NCBI GenBank assembly: GCA_002483145.1
Contig: DLHJ01000016.1
Location: 545,360-609,359 of the forward strand
Direction: 5' to 3'
DNA from: Cellvibrio sp. UBA7671
Lineage (GTDB): Bacteria; Pseudomonadota; Gammaproteobacteria; Pseudomonadales; Cellvibrionaceae
DNA: 64,000 nt
Of this stretch, positions 17,752 through 27,022 are shown piece after piece. Made by a program: the position numbers and the translations under genes. Numbering within the stretch: the first letter of the stretch is position 1; every line of letters begins with the position of its first letter. Under the pieces are notes generated by a model that was given only the letters and a program-made list of their open reading frames with translations, was not told the origin of the DNA and searched no databases.

Positions 17752-18780
17752 TCAATGTCTCGGAGCTTCAACCTGCAACAAAATATTATGCAGAATCCGC
17801 TCGGCAGCGATGCCTTCAATCGCCAATTCCGGTGATAACAAAATCCGGTGACGCAGTGCCGGGATAAACATTTTTTTCACATCATCCGGTGTTACAAACG
17901 AATTATTGTTGAGCAGAGCATATGCGCGGGCTGCAGAGAGCAGGGCGATACAAGCGCGGGGGCCAGCGCCGCGTGAAATACCAGACCAGCTGCGTGTAGC
18001 GCGAACCAGTTTTACTACGTATTGCAAAATTTGTTCGTCTACGGTTATTTGCTCGGCAATTTTTTGCAGGCTTAACACATGTGCTGGTTTTAATAATGTG
18101 CGGATATGCTCCAGACCAAAACCGCCTTGTGATTGTGAAGTTACCTGGCGCAACATAAATTGCTCATCGCTCTCACTTGGGTAATCAATAATCACCTTCA
18201 ACATAAAGCGATCAAGTTCTGCTTCCGGCAGCGGATAAGTACCTTCCTGCTCTATCGGGTTTTGTGTTGCGAGCACCATAAAAGGTTCACCGGTTTTGAA
18301 TGATTCGCCTTCAATAGTGATTTGTCCTTCTTGCATTACCTCAAGCAATGCCGCTTGGGTTTTTGCGGGCGCGCGGTTGATTTCGTCAGCGAGTAATAAA
18401 TTAGTAAATGCAGGACCTTTGCGGATTTCAAATTCTTGTTTGGCCATATTAAACATCGCATGGCCAGTGACATCGCTGGGCATTAAATCGGGCGTAAATT
18501 GCACGCGTGAAAATTGCCCGCCAAAACATTTGGCAAGGCTGCGTACCAAGAGCGTTTTACCCAGTCCGGGTACACCTTCAATTAATACGTGGCCGCGTGC
18601 GATCAGAGCAATCAATACTTGTTCGATTACAGCATCTTGGCCAATCAAGACTTTTTTAATTTCATTCAGTAAATTGTTGGCAACGGTACTTGCCTGCTGC
18701 AAACGATTTTGCAAACTCTCATCGGCGTCCGTTGCTTTGTTGGTTTCAATGCTGTCGTTGTTGCTAATTGACTCAGTCAT
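17752..18780 (-). CDS. MoxR-family AAA+ ATPase
   Basis: The protein has 342 residues. Walker A is GVPGLGKTLL, Walker B is LLLADEINRAPAK, sensor 1 is LATQNPIEQEGTYPLPEAELDRF, and a C-terminal lid domain follows (RGAGPRACIALLSAARAYALL). MoxR ATPases act as chaperones for maturation of enzyme complexes or envelope proteins together with DUF58/vWA partners. The ATG at 18780 is preceded by AGGAAG and overlaps the stop of the DUF4350 gene by eight bases. The frame continues 39 codons upstream, but that part overlaps the DUF4350 coding end and is not family-like. Confidence 0.92.
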   Translation of the reverse strand: MTESISNNDSIETNKATDADESLQNRLQQASTVANNLLNEIKKVLIGQDAVIEQVLIALIARGHVLIEGVPGLGKTLLVRSLAKCFGGQFSRVQFTPDLMPSDVTGHAMFNMAKQEFEIRKGPAFTNLLLADEINRAPAKTQAALLEVMQEGQITIEGESFKTGEPFMVLATQNPIEQEGTYPLPEAELDRFMLKVIIDYPSESDEQFMLRQVTSQSQGGFGLEHIRTLLKPAHVLSLQKIAEQITVDEQILQYVVKLVRATRSWSGISRGAGPRACIALLSAARAYALLNNNSFVTPDDVKKMFIPALRHRILLSPELAIEGIAAERILHNILLQVEAPRH

Positions 18781-20314
18781 AATTGCTTCCTGAAAGTTGC
18801 TTTCTGATAGTTTGCAAATGTGCAATCGCTGCGGCAAATTCCTGGGGATGGTGCAGGCCGTCGGCGAAAAGAGCTTGTTTAATATCGGCTTGGGCAATGC
18901 CGGTTAGTTGGTGTAAAAATTCAAGGCGCTGTTCACCTGATGCTTGATCCAGATTGGGATGCTGCTCATCCAACCGCTCCAGAATTTCTTTGCGCAATAC
19001 ATTGAGTAGTTGCGGGTGCTGCTGTTTGCGCCAGAGCAGCATGGCGCTGGCATAAATATGTTCGGCAAGGCTGCGGCGCCCGCTTTGTTCAATAACCAAT
19101 ACCGGACCAAAACGCACGCTGAGTGCCCAGAGCCACAAAACCAGTGCAATCATTCCGGCGATGACACCGTAGCTGGCATTGCGCCATAAAATCGCGGCGA
19201 GCGATGGGGCATCCTGATTAATTAAAAACCATACACGGCCATCTGGATTTACCAACCGCCATAACCCATAGGCGTGGTCGTGACAGTCAATGCGCTGGTT
19301 TGCCCAAATAGTGTTGTCACTGGTGATGGTGACTGAGCCTTCCCCTATATCAAAGTAGAGCAGGTGCTCACGTTTTTCATCGTAGTGATGATCTTCCTCA
19401 TCCGTTTCTTCTGCATCTACAGCTTCAGTATCTTCCTCAACCTCAACGGTGAGGTCTTCTTCTGATGGTGTTTCACTGCTCTCTGTATCTTCCTCTGCAT
19501 CGTCGTGCGCGATATAGGCATAATAGATAAATTGGCTGCGGCGACTGAAATCAAAATTCAATGGTTTTTCTTCGTCGGCAAACTCAATTGCGGTAGGTGT
19601 TTCTTTCATGCTACAGCGATAATAGTTTTCCGGTTTTTCGTCTTTTTTGGCTTTCCCATTTTTCTTGTTGGTTTTTTTATCGCTCGATTTTTCTGCTAGT
19701 GTTTTTTCTTCTGTATCTTCAGTTGGTGGTTTTTCAAGAGATGTGTCCTGCTTGTCATCCGCTTTTTCTGTATCAGAATTTTCATCATCGGATTCGTCAG
19801 TTTCCTCGTCAAAACCGTCTGCAAGCTTCTCCAGCAGGTCACGGGTGTCAGCATCAGTTTCTTCTGGTTCCAGCTCGATATTAAAATCGTTGAGCAACAA
19901 ATCTTCTTCACTGGTGTGGGTGCCGATAAACGGATTTTGTGTTGAGGTAATCAGGGTGCCGCCCGCTTCCACCCATTCATAGAGCGAGTCGTAACGTTCC
20001 TGAGTCAGCGTTTTATAGCCGTTGATAATCACAATGGTGTCTTGTGCACCCAGTTTGAGGTTGCGCCAGGAATGTTTATCCAACAGGCTCAGGTTTTTTA
20101 CTGTAGTGGCTTGCACGCCCTGTTTACGCAAGAAAATTTCAGCGGCAAGAAAATCGTTTTGGCGCGCTTCTTTTGAATAGCCTAGATCGATTTCATTCTC
20201 TTCCCACTCCAGTGTGGTGTACCACCAATAGCCCAAGCCGGCCAAGACAGTAGCCAACGCACCGATTATCAATCCGCGCTGCATAGGGGTTAGCGATTTT
20301 TTTGCGTCACTCAC
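18773..20314 (-). CDS. DUF4350-domain membrane protein with long acidic insertion
   Basis: The protein has 513 residues. A membrane anchor (about residues 14-32) precedes a DUF4350 region (EARQNDFLAAEIFLRKQG, VIINGYKTLTQERYDSLYEWVEAGGTLI) that resembles a Rossmann-like periplasmic sensor. About 150 residues, roughly 150-320, are dominated by Glu, Asp, Thr and Lys and are likely disordered. A second membrane segment (MIALVLWLWALSV) precedes a cytoplasmic tail. DUF4350 proteins regularly accompany MoxR-DUF58-DUF4129 genes; the function is unproven. The gene overlaps DUF4129 by four bases (ATGA) at its start and moxR at its end. Confidence 0.8.
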   Translation of the reverse strand: MSDAKKSLTPMQRGLIIGALATVLAGLGYWWYTTLEWEENEIDLGYSKEARQNDFLAAEIFLRKQGVQATTVKNLSLLDKHSWRNLKLGAQDTIVIINGYKTLTQERYDSLYEWVEAGGTLITSTQNPFIGTHTSEEDLLLNDFNIELEPEETDADTRDLLEKLADGFDEETDESDDENSDTEKADDKQDTSLEKPPTEDTEEKTLAEKSSDKKTNKKNGKAKKDEKPENYYRCSMKETPTAIEFADEEKPLNFDFSRRSQFIYYAYIAHDDAEEDTESSETPSEEDLTVEVEEDTEAVDAEETDEEDHHYDEKREHLLYFDIGEGSVTITSDNTIWANQRIDCHDHAYGLWRLVNPDGRVWFLINQDAPSLAAILWRNASYGVIAGMIALVLWLWALSVRFGPVLVIEQSGRRSLAEHIYASAMLLWRKQQHPQLLNVLRKEILERLDEQHPNLDQASGEQRLEFLHQLTGIAQADIKQALFADGLHHPQEFAAAIAHLQTIRKQLSGSNYD

Positions 20315-21930
20315 TCGGCAGCTCCCTGTGTGTTTGCGTTGTTGCTTTGCTGTAGCCAGCAGCTATTCCAATTCACACATAAATATTGCGCCTTCTCTGC
20401 CGTAGGCAATAAATGGCCATAGGCCAGCCGCTGCCATTCACGGGTAAGCGCAACAAAATAAGCAACGCGTGTTTGCGCAGCGCTATTCTTTGCAAAATAT
20501 TCACGCATTAGTTCAGCGCATTCGCGCTCGGTATGGCCATCGTGAATATCCACGCCGCTATGAACCAAATGAAACAAGCTGGCGCGATAGAGCAGGGCGA
20601 GTGCTGCGCGCATATCGCCTGCTTGCAGAAGTTTGAGTGCATTGGTACTGATATCTTCCGGCAGGGATTCGCGGGTCACATCCATCCCGAACAGGGTTAC
20701 CGGTTTTGCTTTGGGAGCGGGTGTAGGTTTAATCCGTACAAACTGCGCGGCCAGCCAATGACGATAGCGATAAAAAACAAAACCGATCAAGGCAAGTACG
20801 GCGAGCCATAAGAGTATCTCCAGTAAACTGGCGGCGGCGACAAACCCTTCAAAATTGGCCAGAAATTTAAAAAACTTTTTCCAGAAAGTTGATGTTTCTT
20901 CATCCTCTTCTGGTTCATCGAATTTCAATGTGCGCTGCATTTCCTTGCGGCTGAATTCAGTTTGTTGCAATACGGCTTTGATGGATTCCTGCGCCTGGTT
21001 GCGATCAATTTCAGTGAATTCACCGAGCGGTTTATCGATCACTGCTTCGCCGGAGTATTCCTCACTGGTTTCTACAGATTCCGCTACCGCCGGCAATTGT
21101 TCATCAGCATAGGCGATGCGCTGCGCATCGAAGGCAAAAATACTTAGCCCAAGCGCCAGCGTCAAAAGTAATGAGGGCAGAATGTTAACCTTGCTGCGTT
21201 TGTTGGCAATGCGGCGGAAAGCAATATCAATATCCCAAGCCTCTAATTTAATGCGGCGATTTAAATAGAGTGCAAATCCACAGGCGACATAAAAGGGCGC
21301 TGTGAGGCTGAGTGCGAGATACCAGATGGATAATTGCAGCAGATGCAAGTTGGAAGATTCCTGATCAAAAAAGAAATTCGCCCATTCGATATCAATTTCA
21401 CGCGGGATCAGCGCCCAGATAAAACTGATAATGCCGATCCATAAAAATATTTCCAACGCGAGCCCCATAAAACTCATCCAGCTGGCAGGCGATGAATCTT
21501 CGCGATGCAATACTCCCAAACGATCCTGACGGCGGGCACCACTTAATCCTTCCAGTTGCAAGACCGGTAAATCCATACTGCGGGTTGGACTGAGTCTTCT
21601 CCATGTCAGGCTGGAAAAAATTTGCTTCAAGGCGAGCGATGGAAATAATTTGAAGGTGCTGCGTGTATCCGGCAGGTCATTAAATACCGCGTGGCTGAGG
21701 ATATGTAATAGCGGGCGTTCCAAAACTGGTTTGAGCCACCACATAAAGAGTGCTCCCACCCAAAACCAATTGTCGGGAATCAGCAGCGTAAATATAAAAA
21801 AGGGAAAACTCACCAGCAGCCAGATTTTTATCATCGGCAGCCACCAGCGTTTGGCCATCAACAAACCGAGGTCAACCGCTTCCCATGCACTGCGCGGGCG
21901 AATTTCCAATGTGACTTGATCCAGATTCAT
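20311..21930 (-). CDS. DUF4129-domain membrane protein
   Basis: This 539-residue protein has several membrane segments: two near residues 30-65, one near 150, one near 205, one near 250, and one before the C-terminal cytoplasmic part. The last 110 residues form the DUF4129 domain (ALKLLQAGDMRAALALLYRASL ... RVAYFVALTREWQRLAYGHLLP), common in MoxR operons and in transglutaminase-like proteins. The biochemical role is unknown. It overlaps both neighbours by four bases, with the SpoIIM-like gene upstream and DUF4350 downstream, so the proteins are probably made in fixed proportion as one membrane complex. Confidence 0.8.
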   Translation of the reverse strand: MNLDQVTLEIRPRSAWEAVDLGLLMAKRWWLPMIKIWLLVSFPFFIFTLLIPDNWFWVGALFMWWLKPVLERPLLHILSHAVFNDLPDTRSTFKLFPSLALKQIFSSLTWRRLSPTRSMDLPVLQLEGLSGARRQDRLGVLHREDSSPASWMSFMGLALEIFLWIGIISFIWALIPREIDIEWANFFFDQESSNLHLLQLSIWYLALSLTAPFYVACGFALYLNRRIKLEAWDIDIAFRRIANKRSKVNILPSLLLTLALGLSIFAFDAQRIAYADEQLPAVAESVETSEEYSGEAVIDKPLGEFTEIDRNQAQESIKAVLQQTEFSRKEMQRTLKFDEPEEDEETSTFWKKFFKFLANFEGFVAAASLLEILLWLAVLALIGFVFYRYRHWLAAQFVRIKPTPAPKAKPVTLFGMDVTRESLPEDISTNALKLLQAGDMRAALALLYRASLFHLVHSGVDIHDGHTERECAELMREYFAKNSAAQTRVAYFVALTREWQRLAYGHLLPTAEKAQYLCVNWNSCWLQQSNNANTQGAAE

Positions 21931-22916
21931 CCCTGACCTCGCTCACCACGCAAACTGCGCCCGCTGAAAACCAGGTAGCCAATCACCAGCGCCCACAAAA
22001 ATCCGCCGACCAAATATTTTTGCCAGGGCATAAGGATGTTATTGGACGACCAAAAAGCTTCGATAAAAGCGGCGATCACTAGCATGATAATCACACCATA
22101 CACCAGTTGGATGGCGATGAGGCTGGCGCGTTTGAGCGATTCTTTGCGCGTGAGGTTGCCTGGTGCCAGCAATGCGTAGCCGAGTTTTAAACCCGCGGCA
22201 CCGGCGATGCAAATAGCCGTCAATTCAAAACTGCCGTGACCGACGACAAAGGTAAAAAAAGTTTGCGTGAATTCGGCGTTGGTCAAATGCCCAGCGACTG
22301 CGCCCATTAACAAGCCGTTGTAAACGAGAAAAAAAATCGAGCCGACACCAAATACAATTCCCGATGCAAAGGTGCGGAACGCAACGCTGATATTGTTGCT
22401 GATATAAAAACCAAACATCTGCACATTGGTGTCGGATTCCCGCGCGCTGCCGAGCGTGCGATTTTCCGGATCGTACATGCTTTCAAATGAACTGACTTGT
22501 TCGGGCGCGGTGACCGTGTAGACCAAATCCGGCTGCCACAGGATTGCCAAAAACATCAGCAGCCCCGGAACGTAAAGTAATGCAGTTGCCCACCAAACGT
22601 AGCGTTGTTGCTCGCGCACCAAGCGCGGAAATCCCGCCACAATAAAACTGGTGAATTGCTGCATAAAGGGTTGTTTGCGGCGATACAACTGCTGGTGGCC
22701 GCGCACGACTAAATCGCCGAGTTTATCCACCAAATGACTGGAGTAGTGGCGATCTTTTGCGAGCGCGTGGAAATGGCAGAGGCGACGATAGCGGCTGGCA
22801 AAACTCGCCAGTTCACTGCCCTTGAGGCGGCCGTCGGGTTTTTCCAGCTCGATAATTTCCAGCTCCATCACATGCCAGAGTGGTTGGTAGAGTTGTTCGA
22901 ATTGTCCTTGTTTCAT
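21927..22916 (-). CDS. SpoIIM-like integral membrane protein
   Basis: The protein has 329 residues. A soluble N terminus (KQGQFEQLYQPLWHVMELEIIEL) precedes about five or six membrane segments, with the family features SNNISVAFRTFASGIVFG, the following LVYNGLLMGAVAGHL, and VVGHGSFELTAICIAGAAGLKLG. The stage II sporulation protein M family is present in many non-sporulating bacteria, usually next to RDD and MoxR/DUF58 genes as here. Its function outside sporulation is not known. The ATG at 22916 has AAGGA upstream and lies ten bases after the RDD stop. Confidence 0.85.
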   Translation of the reverse strand: MKQGQFEQLYQPLWHVMELEIIELEKPDGRLKGSELASFASRYRRLCHFHALAKDRHYSSHLVDKLGDLVVRGHQQLYRRKQPFMQQFTSFIVAGFPRLVREQQRYVWWATALLYVPGLLMFLAILWQPDLVYTVTAPEQVSSFESMYDPENRTLGSARESDTNVQMFGFYISNNISVAFRTFASGIVFGVGSIFFLVYNGLLMGAVAGHLTNAEFTQTFFTFVVGHGSFELTAICIAGAAGLKLGYALLAPGNLTRKESLKRASLIAIQLVYGVIIMLVIAAFIEAFWSSNNILMPWQKYLVGGFLWALVIGYLVFSGRSLRGERGQG

Positions 22917-22926
22917 GTCATCGTCC

Positions 22927-23610
22927 TTACTGCTTGCCAACCATAGTGTTGGCCATTTGTTTGATGGCAATCACCGGATCTTTGCTGCCGATAACGGGTA
23001 AAAGAATTGTTGCCAATTCACTTCGGCGCTCGGCCGATAAATATTTACTGCGCTCGGCAAATGCGAGCAGGGCGCGCTGTTCGTCGGTGGAAAAGTCGGC
23101 GGGCACTGGCAACTGACCGCGCACTTCAAAACTGGGTTCACGCGCAGGCGGCGCCTCGTAAATCACCATGCTGCCAGCGGCCAAATCGCCCAAACGTTTG
23201 AATTGGCGGTTGCACAGGCTGGCGACAATACCGGTGAGGTAGAGCATGGGCAGGAAATCGACAAAGCGTAATAAATTGCGCAACAGCGAGGGGCCGAAGG
23301 TGATGGGTGTGCCATCGTCGTTAACTACGCGAATGCCCATCCATTTTTTACCGGGGGTGCGGCCCTGGCGGGTAACTTCAAAGAAGACGGGATAAAACCA
23401 TTCGAGCAAAAACGCGAGTATCAGCGCTATGCCGGTACCCATGCGCCCAAGCAGGGACAGGGCGATAAAAATCACGGTGACTATGCCGTAGCGGATCAGG
23501 ATATCCAGCAATTGCGCCAGTACTCGCACGCCAAAGCCAGCGGGTGTCAGTGGGAGCAGGGCGCCTTCCGGGGTTTCAAGTGATTGGCGGGTATCGAGTA
23601 ACAAATCCAA
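22927..23610 (-). CDS. RDD-family membrane protein
   Basis: The protein has 227 residues. The RDD domain fills the first 150 or so: AGFGVRVLAQLLDILIRYGI contains the R...D positions, then EVTRQGRTPGKKWMGIRVVNDDG and LRNLLRFVDFLP. Three membrane segments are followed by a cytoplasmic C terminus. RDD proteins have been linked to ion or substrate transport in a few cases, but no specific role can be read here. This is the promoter-proximal gene of the RDD-SpoIIM-DUF4129-DUF4350-MoxR-DUF58 operon. A 263-base divergent gap separates it from the PKD lipoprotein gene. Confidence 0.85.
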   Translation of the reverse strand: MDLLLDTRQSLETPEGALLPLTPAGFGVRVLAQLLDILIRYGIVTVIFIALSLLGRMGTGIALILAFLLEWFYPVFFEVTRQGRTPGKKWMGIRVVNDDGTPITFGPSLLRNLLRFVDFLPMLYLTGIVASLCNRQFKRLGDLAAGSMVIYEAPPAREPSFEVRGQLPVPADFSTDEQRALLAFAERSKYLSAERRSELATILLPVIGSKDPVIAIKQMANTMVGKQ

Positions 23611-23873
23611 CTGTCCTTATGCTGCGACGAGTCTGGCGTGATGCCGGATTATGTCGCTTAAATTATATTTTCTGGGGTGTTTGGTAATTGGCGAGAATAG
23701 CGGATAAGGCTATTTATGAATAGAAAATTTTCCTATCGGAGATGCTGCTTGAAGTTCGTCAAATGATATTCCAGAAAAGTATTTCTACCCTCTTGCTTAA
23801 GCCATGTATTATTTCGCGCCATTTTGTGTGACCTATGTAACAGTAAAATTAACTTAATACTGAGGAAAGTAAG

Positions 23874-25844
23874 ATGTTAGGAGTGTTTAACGGATGTGGA
23901 TCCCGGACGATATCCAAAGGGATTGTGGTGATGGCGACGTTTATGCTGTTGTCAGCATGTGGCGGGGGCGGTGGCGGTGGAACTCCACCAGCAGCAAGTA
24001 GTTCTTCAATAGGTGCGCAACTGACGGCCAACGCCGGTCCAGATCGCACTGTCAATGCAGGTGACAGGGTTGAGCTGGATCCAGGAGTTACCTTGGTTGG
24101 TGCCAACGGATTTAGTTTGGGTAATGGTGCCTTGGAGGTAACTGGGACATCAACGGTCTCTACCGATGTTGTAAAGATTCAGTGGACTAAAATGGAAGGC
24201 GCGAGCGTTGCGCTTTCAACTAACGATACTACCTCTGGTAAGGCTTTTTTTATCGCCCCTGACGTTGGCATTGAGGCTAATGTAAAAATTGTTTATCAAT
24301 TAAAAATAACCAATGCAGCGGGGAAAACTGCTGAGGACACCCTTACCATAACGGTTAACAGGCTTAATAAAAAACCTGTTGTTGATGCAGGTGCTGATAT
24401 ATCGAGTAATGCCGATCTACCTTTAACTCTGACGGGGGTTGCATCGGATGAAGATGGGCAGGTAGTGAAATATCAATGGAAGCAGATATCGGGGCCGACA
24501 GTAACAATCAATAATGCATCGTCTGCAGAAGCAAATTTTGTCGCGCCGACTACTGACGTATCTGTGGCGCTGATATTTGAACTGACGGTCGAAGATAATG
24601 ACGGTGCAGTCGCCAAGGATCAGATAACTGTGTCTGTAGCGGCTGGAGGTGCTCCTCGACTGGCTATTCATTTTCCAAGCGCATTTGGCATTTACGGAAA
24701 AAACACAATTTCTGCCTTTGGTAGCGCGAGCGCAGTAGATGGCACTCTTGCGAGCGTTACCGTTGACGCTGGCACCGGACCACTCAATGCAGTTGTTGAT
24801 GCGGTTGGTAATTGGCGCCTTGAAAATATCACAGTCTCTGCTGGCGACACTTTTACGGTAACAGTGGAGGCGTTAGATAGTTTCGGGCGTAAAACCTCCC
24901 AATCTCGTACGCTCAATCAGACAGGCTTTAGCGTGGGTAGTGGAGATGACTGGGATGAAACTGTCGGTATAGGTATTGATAGTGCATTAAATAAATTGTA
25001 CGTGTTGACTTCCGGCTTCCTTCTGGAGGATGTGACGCTGCTTTCCGTCGACTTGAGTAATGGCAATCGTAGTCAGCCTATATCGAGTTTTGATAAAACC
25101 TCACAAGGATTGAATGACTCTGCGTTAACCACTATGGCTTACGATCCAATAGGTAAGATGGTGTATGCAGCGACTGCACCGGCAGTTGGAACTCCCAAAA
25201 TTATCAGTATTCACCCGGTAAACGGCACGCGTCGATTAGTGTCCGACAACACACGTGGATCAGGTGCGACCATACAGTACCCCACTTCGCTTGCGTTGGG
25301 GCGCAACTCTGATTCGCTCTATGTCGCTGATGTTAACGCAAGTCGTCTGGTTGAAGTCACTGTTGCCAACGGAAATCGGTCTACAGTTGCCGATGCTAGT
25401 TTGCAGACGGTTCCGGTTGATGCTCCCGCAACAATTGCCTACCTCCCGGGTAATTCCCAGTCCTCTGGACGTCTTTATTGGGCGCCTAACCTCGTTGGCG
25501 ATAATGTCGTTGTAGATACTTTATTAAGCGTCACCCCGAGTTCTTCATTGTTGTCTAACAGTTTTGATTTTTTTCAGGGCACTGGTATTAAAAACATGCT
25601 CAAAGGAATGGTTGTAGATTCTGCACGCAACTCAATCTATCTGGTCGATGGGAACGATGATTTATTCACGGTTGACCTAACTACCGGTTATCGCACCCGA
25701 TTGGCGATTTTTACGGGATCAACACGAATCGCCTTTGATGATACCAAGGGGCTTCTTTACTTGGTTGAGGATTTAAATGGCGGCCCAGTTGTATACGTCG
25801 TAGATCCTGTTACCGGCAATAAAATTCAGCTAAGTAATAAGTAG
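23874..25844 (+). CDS. Large surface lipoprotein with PKD-like repeats and beta-propeller-like C terminus
   Basis: The protein has 656 residues. A signal peptide with lipobox LLSAC is followed directly by seven glycines. Two PKD/cadherin-like units follow (about residues 50-155 with TANAGPDRTVNAGDRVELD, and 165-255 with VDAGADISSNADLPLTLTG and YQWKQISGPTV), then an Ig-like domain (about 260-345). The last 300 residues show repeated blocks such as LGRNSDSLYVADVNASRLVEV and LFTVDLTTGYRTRLA, suggesting an NHL/SMP-30-like propeller. It is predicted to face outward from the outer membrane; no catalytic motif was seen. It is monocistronic, ending in a strong terminator. Confidence 0.75.
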   Translation: MLGVFNGCGSRTISKGIVVMATFMLLSACGGGGGGGTPPAASSSSIGAQLTANAGPDRTVNAGDRVELDPGVTLVGANGFSLGNGALEVTGTSTVSTDVVKIQWTKMEGASVALSTNDTTSGKAFFIAPDVGIEANVKIVYQLKITNAAGKTAEDTLTITVNRLNKKPVVDAGADISSNADLPLTLTGVASDEDGQVVKYQWKQISGPTVTINNASSAEANFVAPTTDVSVALIFELTVEDNDGAVAKDQITVSVAAGGAPRLAIHFPSAFGIYGKNTISAFGSASAVDGTLASVTVDAGTGPLNAVVDAVGNWRLENITVSAGDTFTVTVEALDSFGRKTSQSRTLNQTGFSVGSGDDWDETVGIGIDSALNKLYVLTSGFLLEDVTLLSVDLSNGNRSQPISSFDKTSQGLNDSALTTMAYDPIGKMVYAATAPAVGTPKIISIHPVNGTRRLVSDNTRGSGATIQYPTSLALGRNSDSLYVADVNASRLVEVTVANGNRSTVADASLQTVPVDAPATIAYLPGNSQSSGRLYWAPNLVGDNVVVDTLLSVTPSSSLLSNSFDFFQGTGIKNMLKGMVVDSARNSIYLVDGNDDLFTVDLTTGYRTRLAIFTGSTRIAFDDTKGLLYLVEDLNGGPVVYVVDPVTGNKIQLSNK

Positions 25845-25868
25845 CGGAGAATGAATTAATGTCGTTTC

Positions 25869-25896
25869 AAAACGCCCCCCTAGGGGGCGTTTTTTA
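25869..25896 (+). terminator. Rho-independent terminator
   Basis: AAAACGCCCCC-CT-AGGGGGCGTTTT is a near-perfect G+C-rich stem closed by a very short loop and followed by T residues, 25 bases after the PKD lipoprotein stop. Confidence 0.9.
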
Positions 25897-25948
25897 TTTG
25901 AGCTGTTAAAGCTTTATACTGGCGTTTATCTACAGCGAGTACTGATTT

Positions 25949-26221
25949 ATGTCCCAACAACAACCCCCCAAAATCGAATTCCCCTGCGAAAACTATCCCA
26001 TCAAAGTATTGGGTGAAGCCGGGCCTGAATTGCATACCTACGTGGTTGAGATCATGGAGCGCCATGCGCCGGGTTTCGATCAAGAGCGCATCACTGTGCG
26101 CGAAAGCAGCAAAGGTCGGTATCACTCAGTGACTGTGTGGATCACCGCTACCGGTGTTGAACAGTTGACCGCAATCCACGAGGATTTGCGTGTTAATACC
26201 AATATCAAGATGGTGATGTAA
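25949..26221 (+). CDS. ybeD: YbeD family protein (DUF493)
   Basis: This 90-residue ACT-like small protein shows [20 protein letters not shown] near the start and [21 protein letters not shown] in the middle, which are family signatures. YbeD proteins are nearly always linked to dacA and lipB; a regulatory role in lipoate metabolism has been suggested but is not proven. The stop codon is one base from the presumed lipB start, so the two are translationally coupled. Confidence 0.93.
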   Translation: MSQQQPPKIEFPCENYPIKVLGEAGPELHTYVVEIMERHAPGFDQERITVRESSKGRYHSVTVWITATGVEQLTAIHEDLRVNTNIKMVM

Positions 26222-26222
26222 A

Positions 26223-26897
26223 TTGTCGTCAGCTCGCGTTTTGGAGGTGATCAACCTCGGCCTGCAGGATTACCAAACCAGCTGGCAAGCTATGACCGAC
26301 TTCACCAACCAGCGTACGCCCGAGACCATCGACCAACTGTGGTTGGTTGAGCATCCTCCCGTCTTTACCCAAGGGCAGGCGGGCAAGGCGGAGCACTTGT
26401 TGTTCCCCGGCGATATTCCAGTAGTGCAAAGTGATCGCGGTGGGCAGGTGACTTACCACGGGCCTGGTCAGTTGGTGGCTTATCCACTTCTCGATTTGCG
26501 CCGCTTGAAGATCGGGGTGCGCGAGCTGGTGACTTCAATCGAGCAAACTATTGTCGCGACCTTAACGCATTACGGGATTGAGTCGGCGGCCAAGCCGGAT
26601 GCTCCCGGCGTTTACGTCAATGGCGACAAGATCGCCTCGCTCGGGTTGCGCGTGCGCCGTGGCTGCAGTTTTCATGGCTTGGCGCTGAACGTGGCGATGG
26701 ATCTTGCCCCCTTTCAGCGGATTAATCCCTGTGGTTATCAAGGCTTGGCGATGACGCAGATGAAAGACTTATTGCCCAATCCCCCCGCTCTGGAGGATGT
26801 ACAAACCCAACTTGTCGCAGAATTTGCGCGGAAATTGGGCTATGAAACCTGTACAATGCGCGCCATCGAATCTGGTCGGGAGCCGGGCAAGGGCTAG
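26223..26897 (+). CDS. lipB: Octanoyltransferase LipB
   Basis: This 224-residue enzyme transfers the octanoyl group from acyl carrier protein to the lipoyl domains of 2-oxoacid dehydrogenases and the glycine cleavage H protein. Conserved segments are [57 protein letters not shown] (catalytic lysine region), [11 protein letters not shown] and the cysteine in [13 protein letters not shown]. The start is taken as TTG at 26223, because the next ATG would remove the first beta strand aligned with other LipB proteins. It is coupled to ybeD and precedes lipA. Confidence 0.95.
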   Translation: MSSARVLEVINLGLQDYQTSWQAMTDFTNQRTPETIDQLWLVEHPPVFTQGQAGKAEHLLFPGDIPVVQSDRGGQVTYHGPGQLVAYPLLDLRRLKIGVRELVTSIEQTIVATLTHYGIESAAKPDAPGVYVNGDKIASLGLRVRRGCSFHGLALNVAMDLAPFQRINPCGYQGLAMTQMKDLLPNPPALEDVQTQLVAEFARKLGYETCTMRAIESGREPGKG

Positions 26898-26963
26898 TGC
26901 GACACGCCGTAAATCCATCCCTGGAGGCTCGGCACCACCATCCATGGTGGCGCACGGTCGCAC
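26897..26963. repeat. Nested inverted-repeat intergenic element
   Basis: An outer pair GTGCGAC (26897-26903) / GTCGCAC (26957-26963) encloses CGCCGTAAATCCATCCCTGG and an inner perfect hairpin CCACCAT-CC-ATGGTGG (26935-26950). The layout resembles the short palindromic elements scattered between genes of many Gammaproteobacteria. It starts on the last base of the lipB stop codon and may affect lipB-lipA readthrough. Only one copy lies in this window. Confidence 0.6.
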
Positions 26964-27022
26964 AATCCCTTACCCGACTCCCTCTGTGCCTCCAATGAGG
27001 TCGAAAAAGCAAAGAGCTTCTT

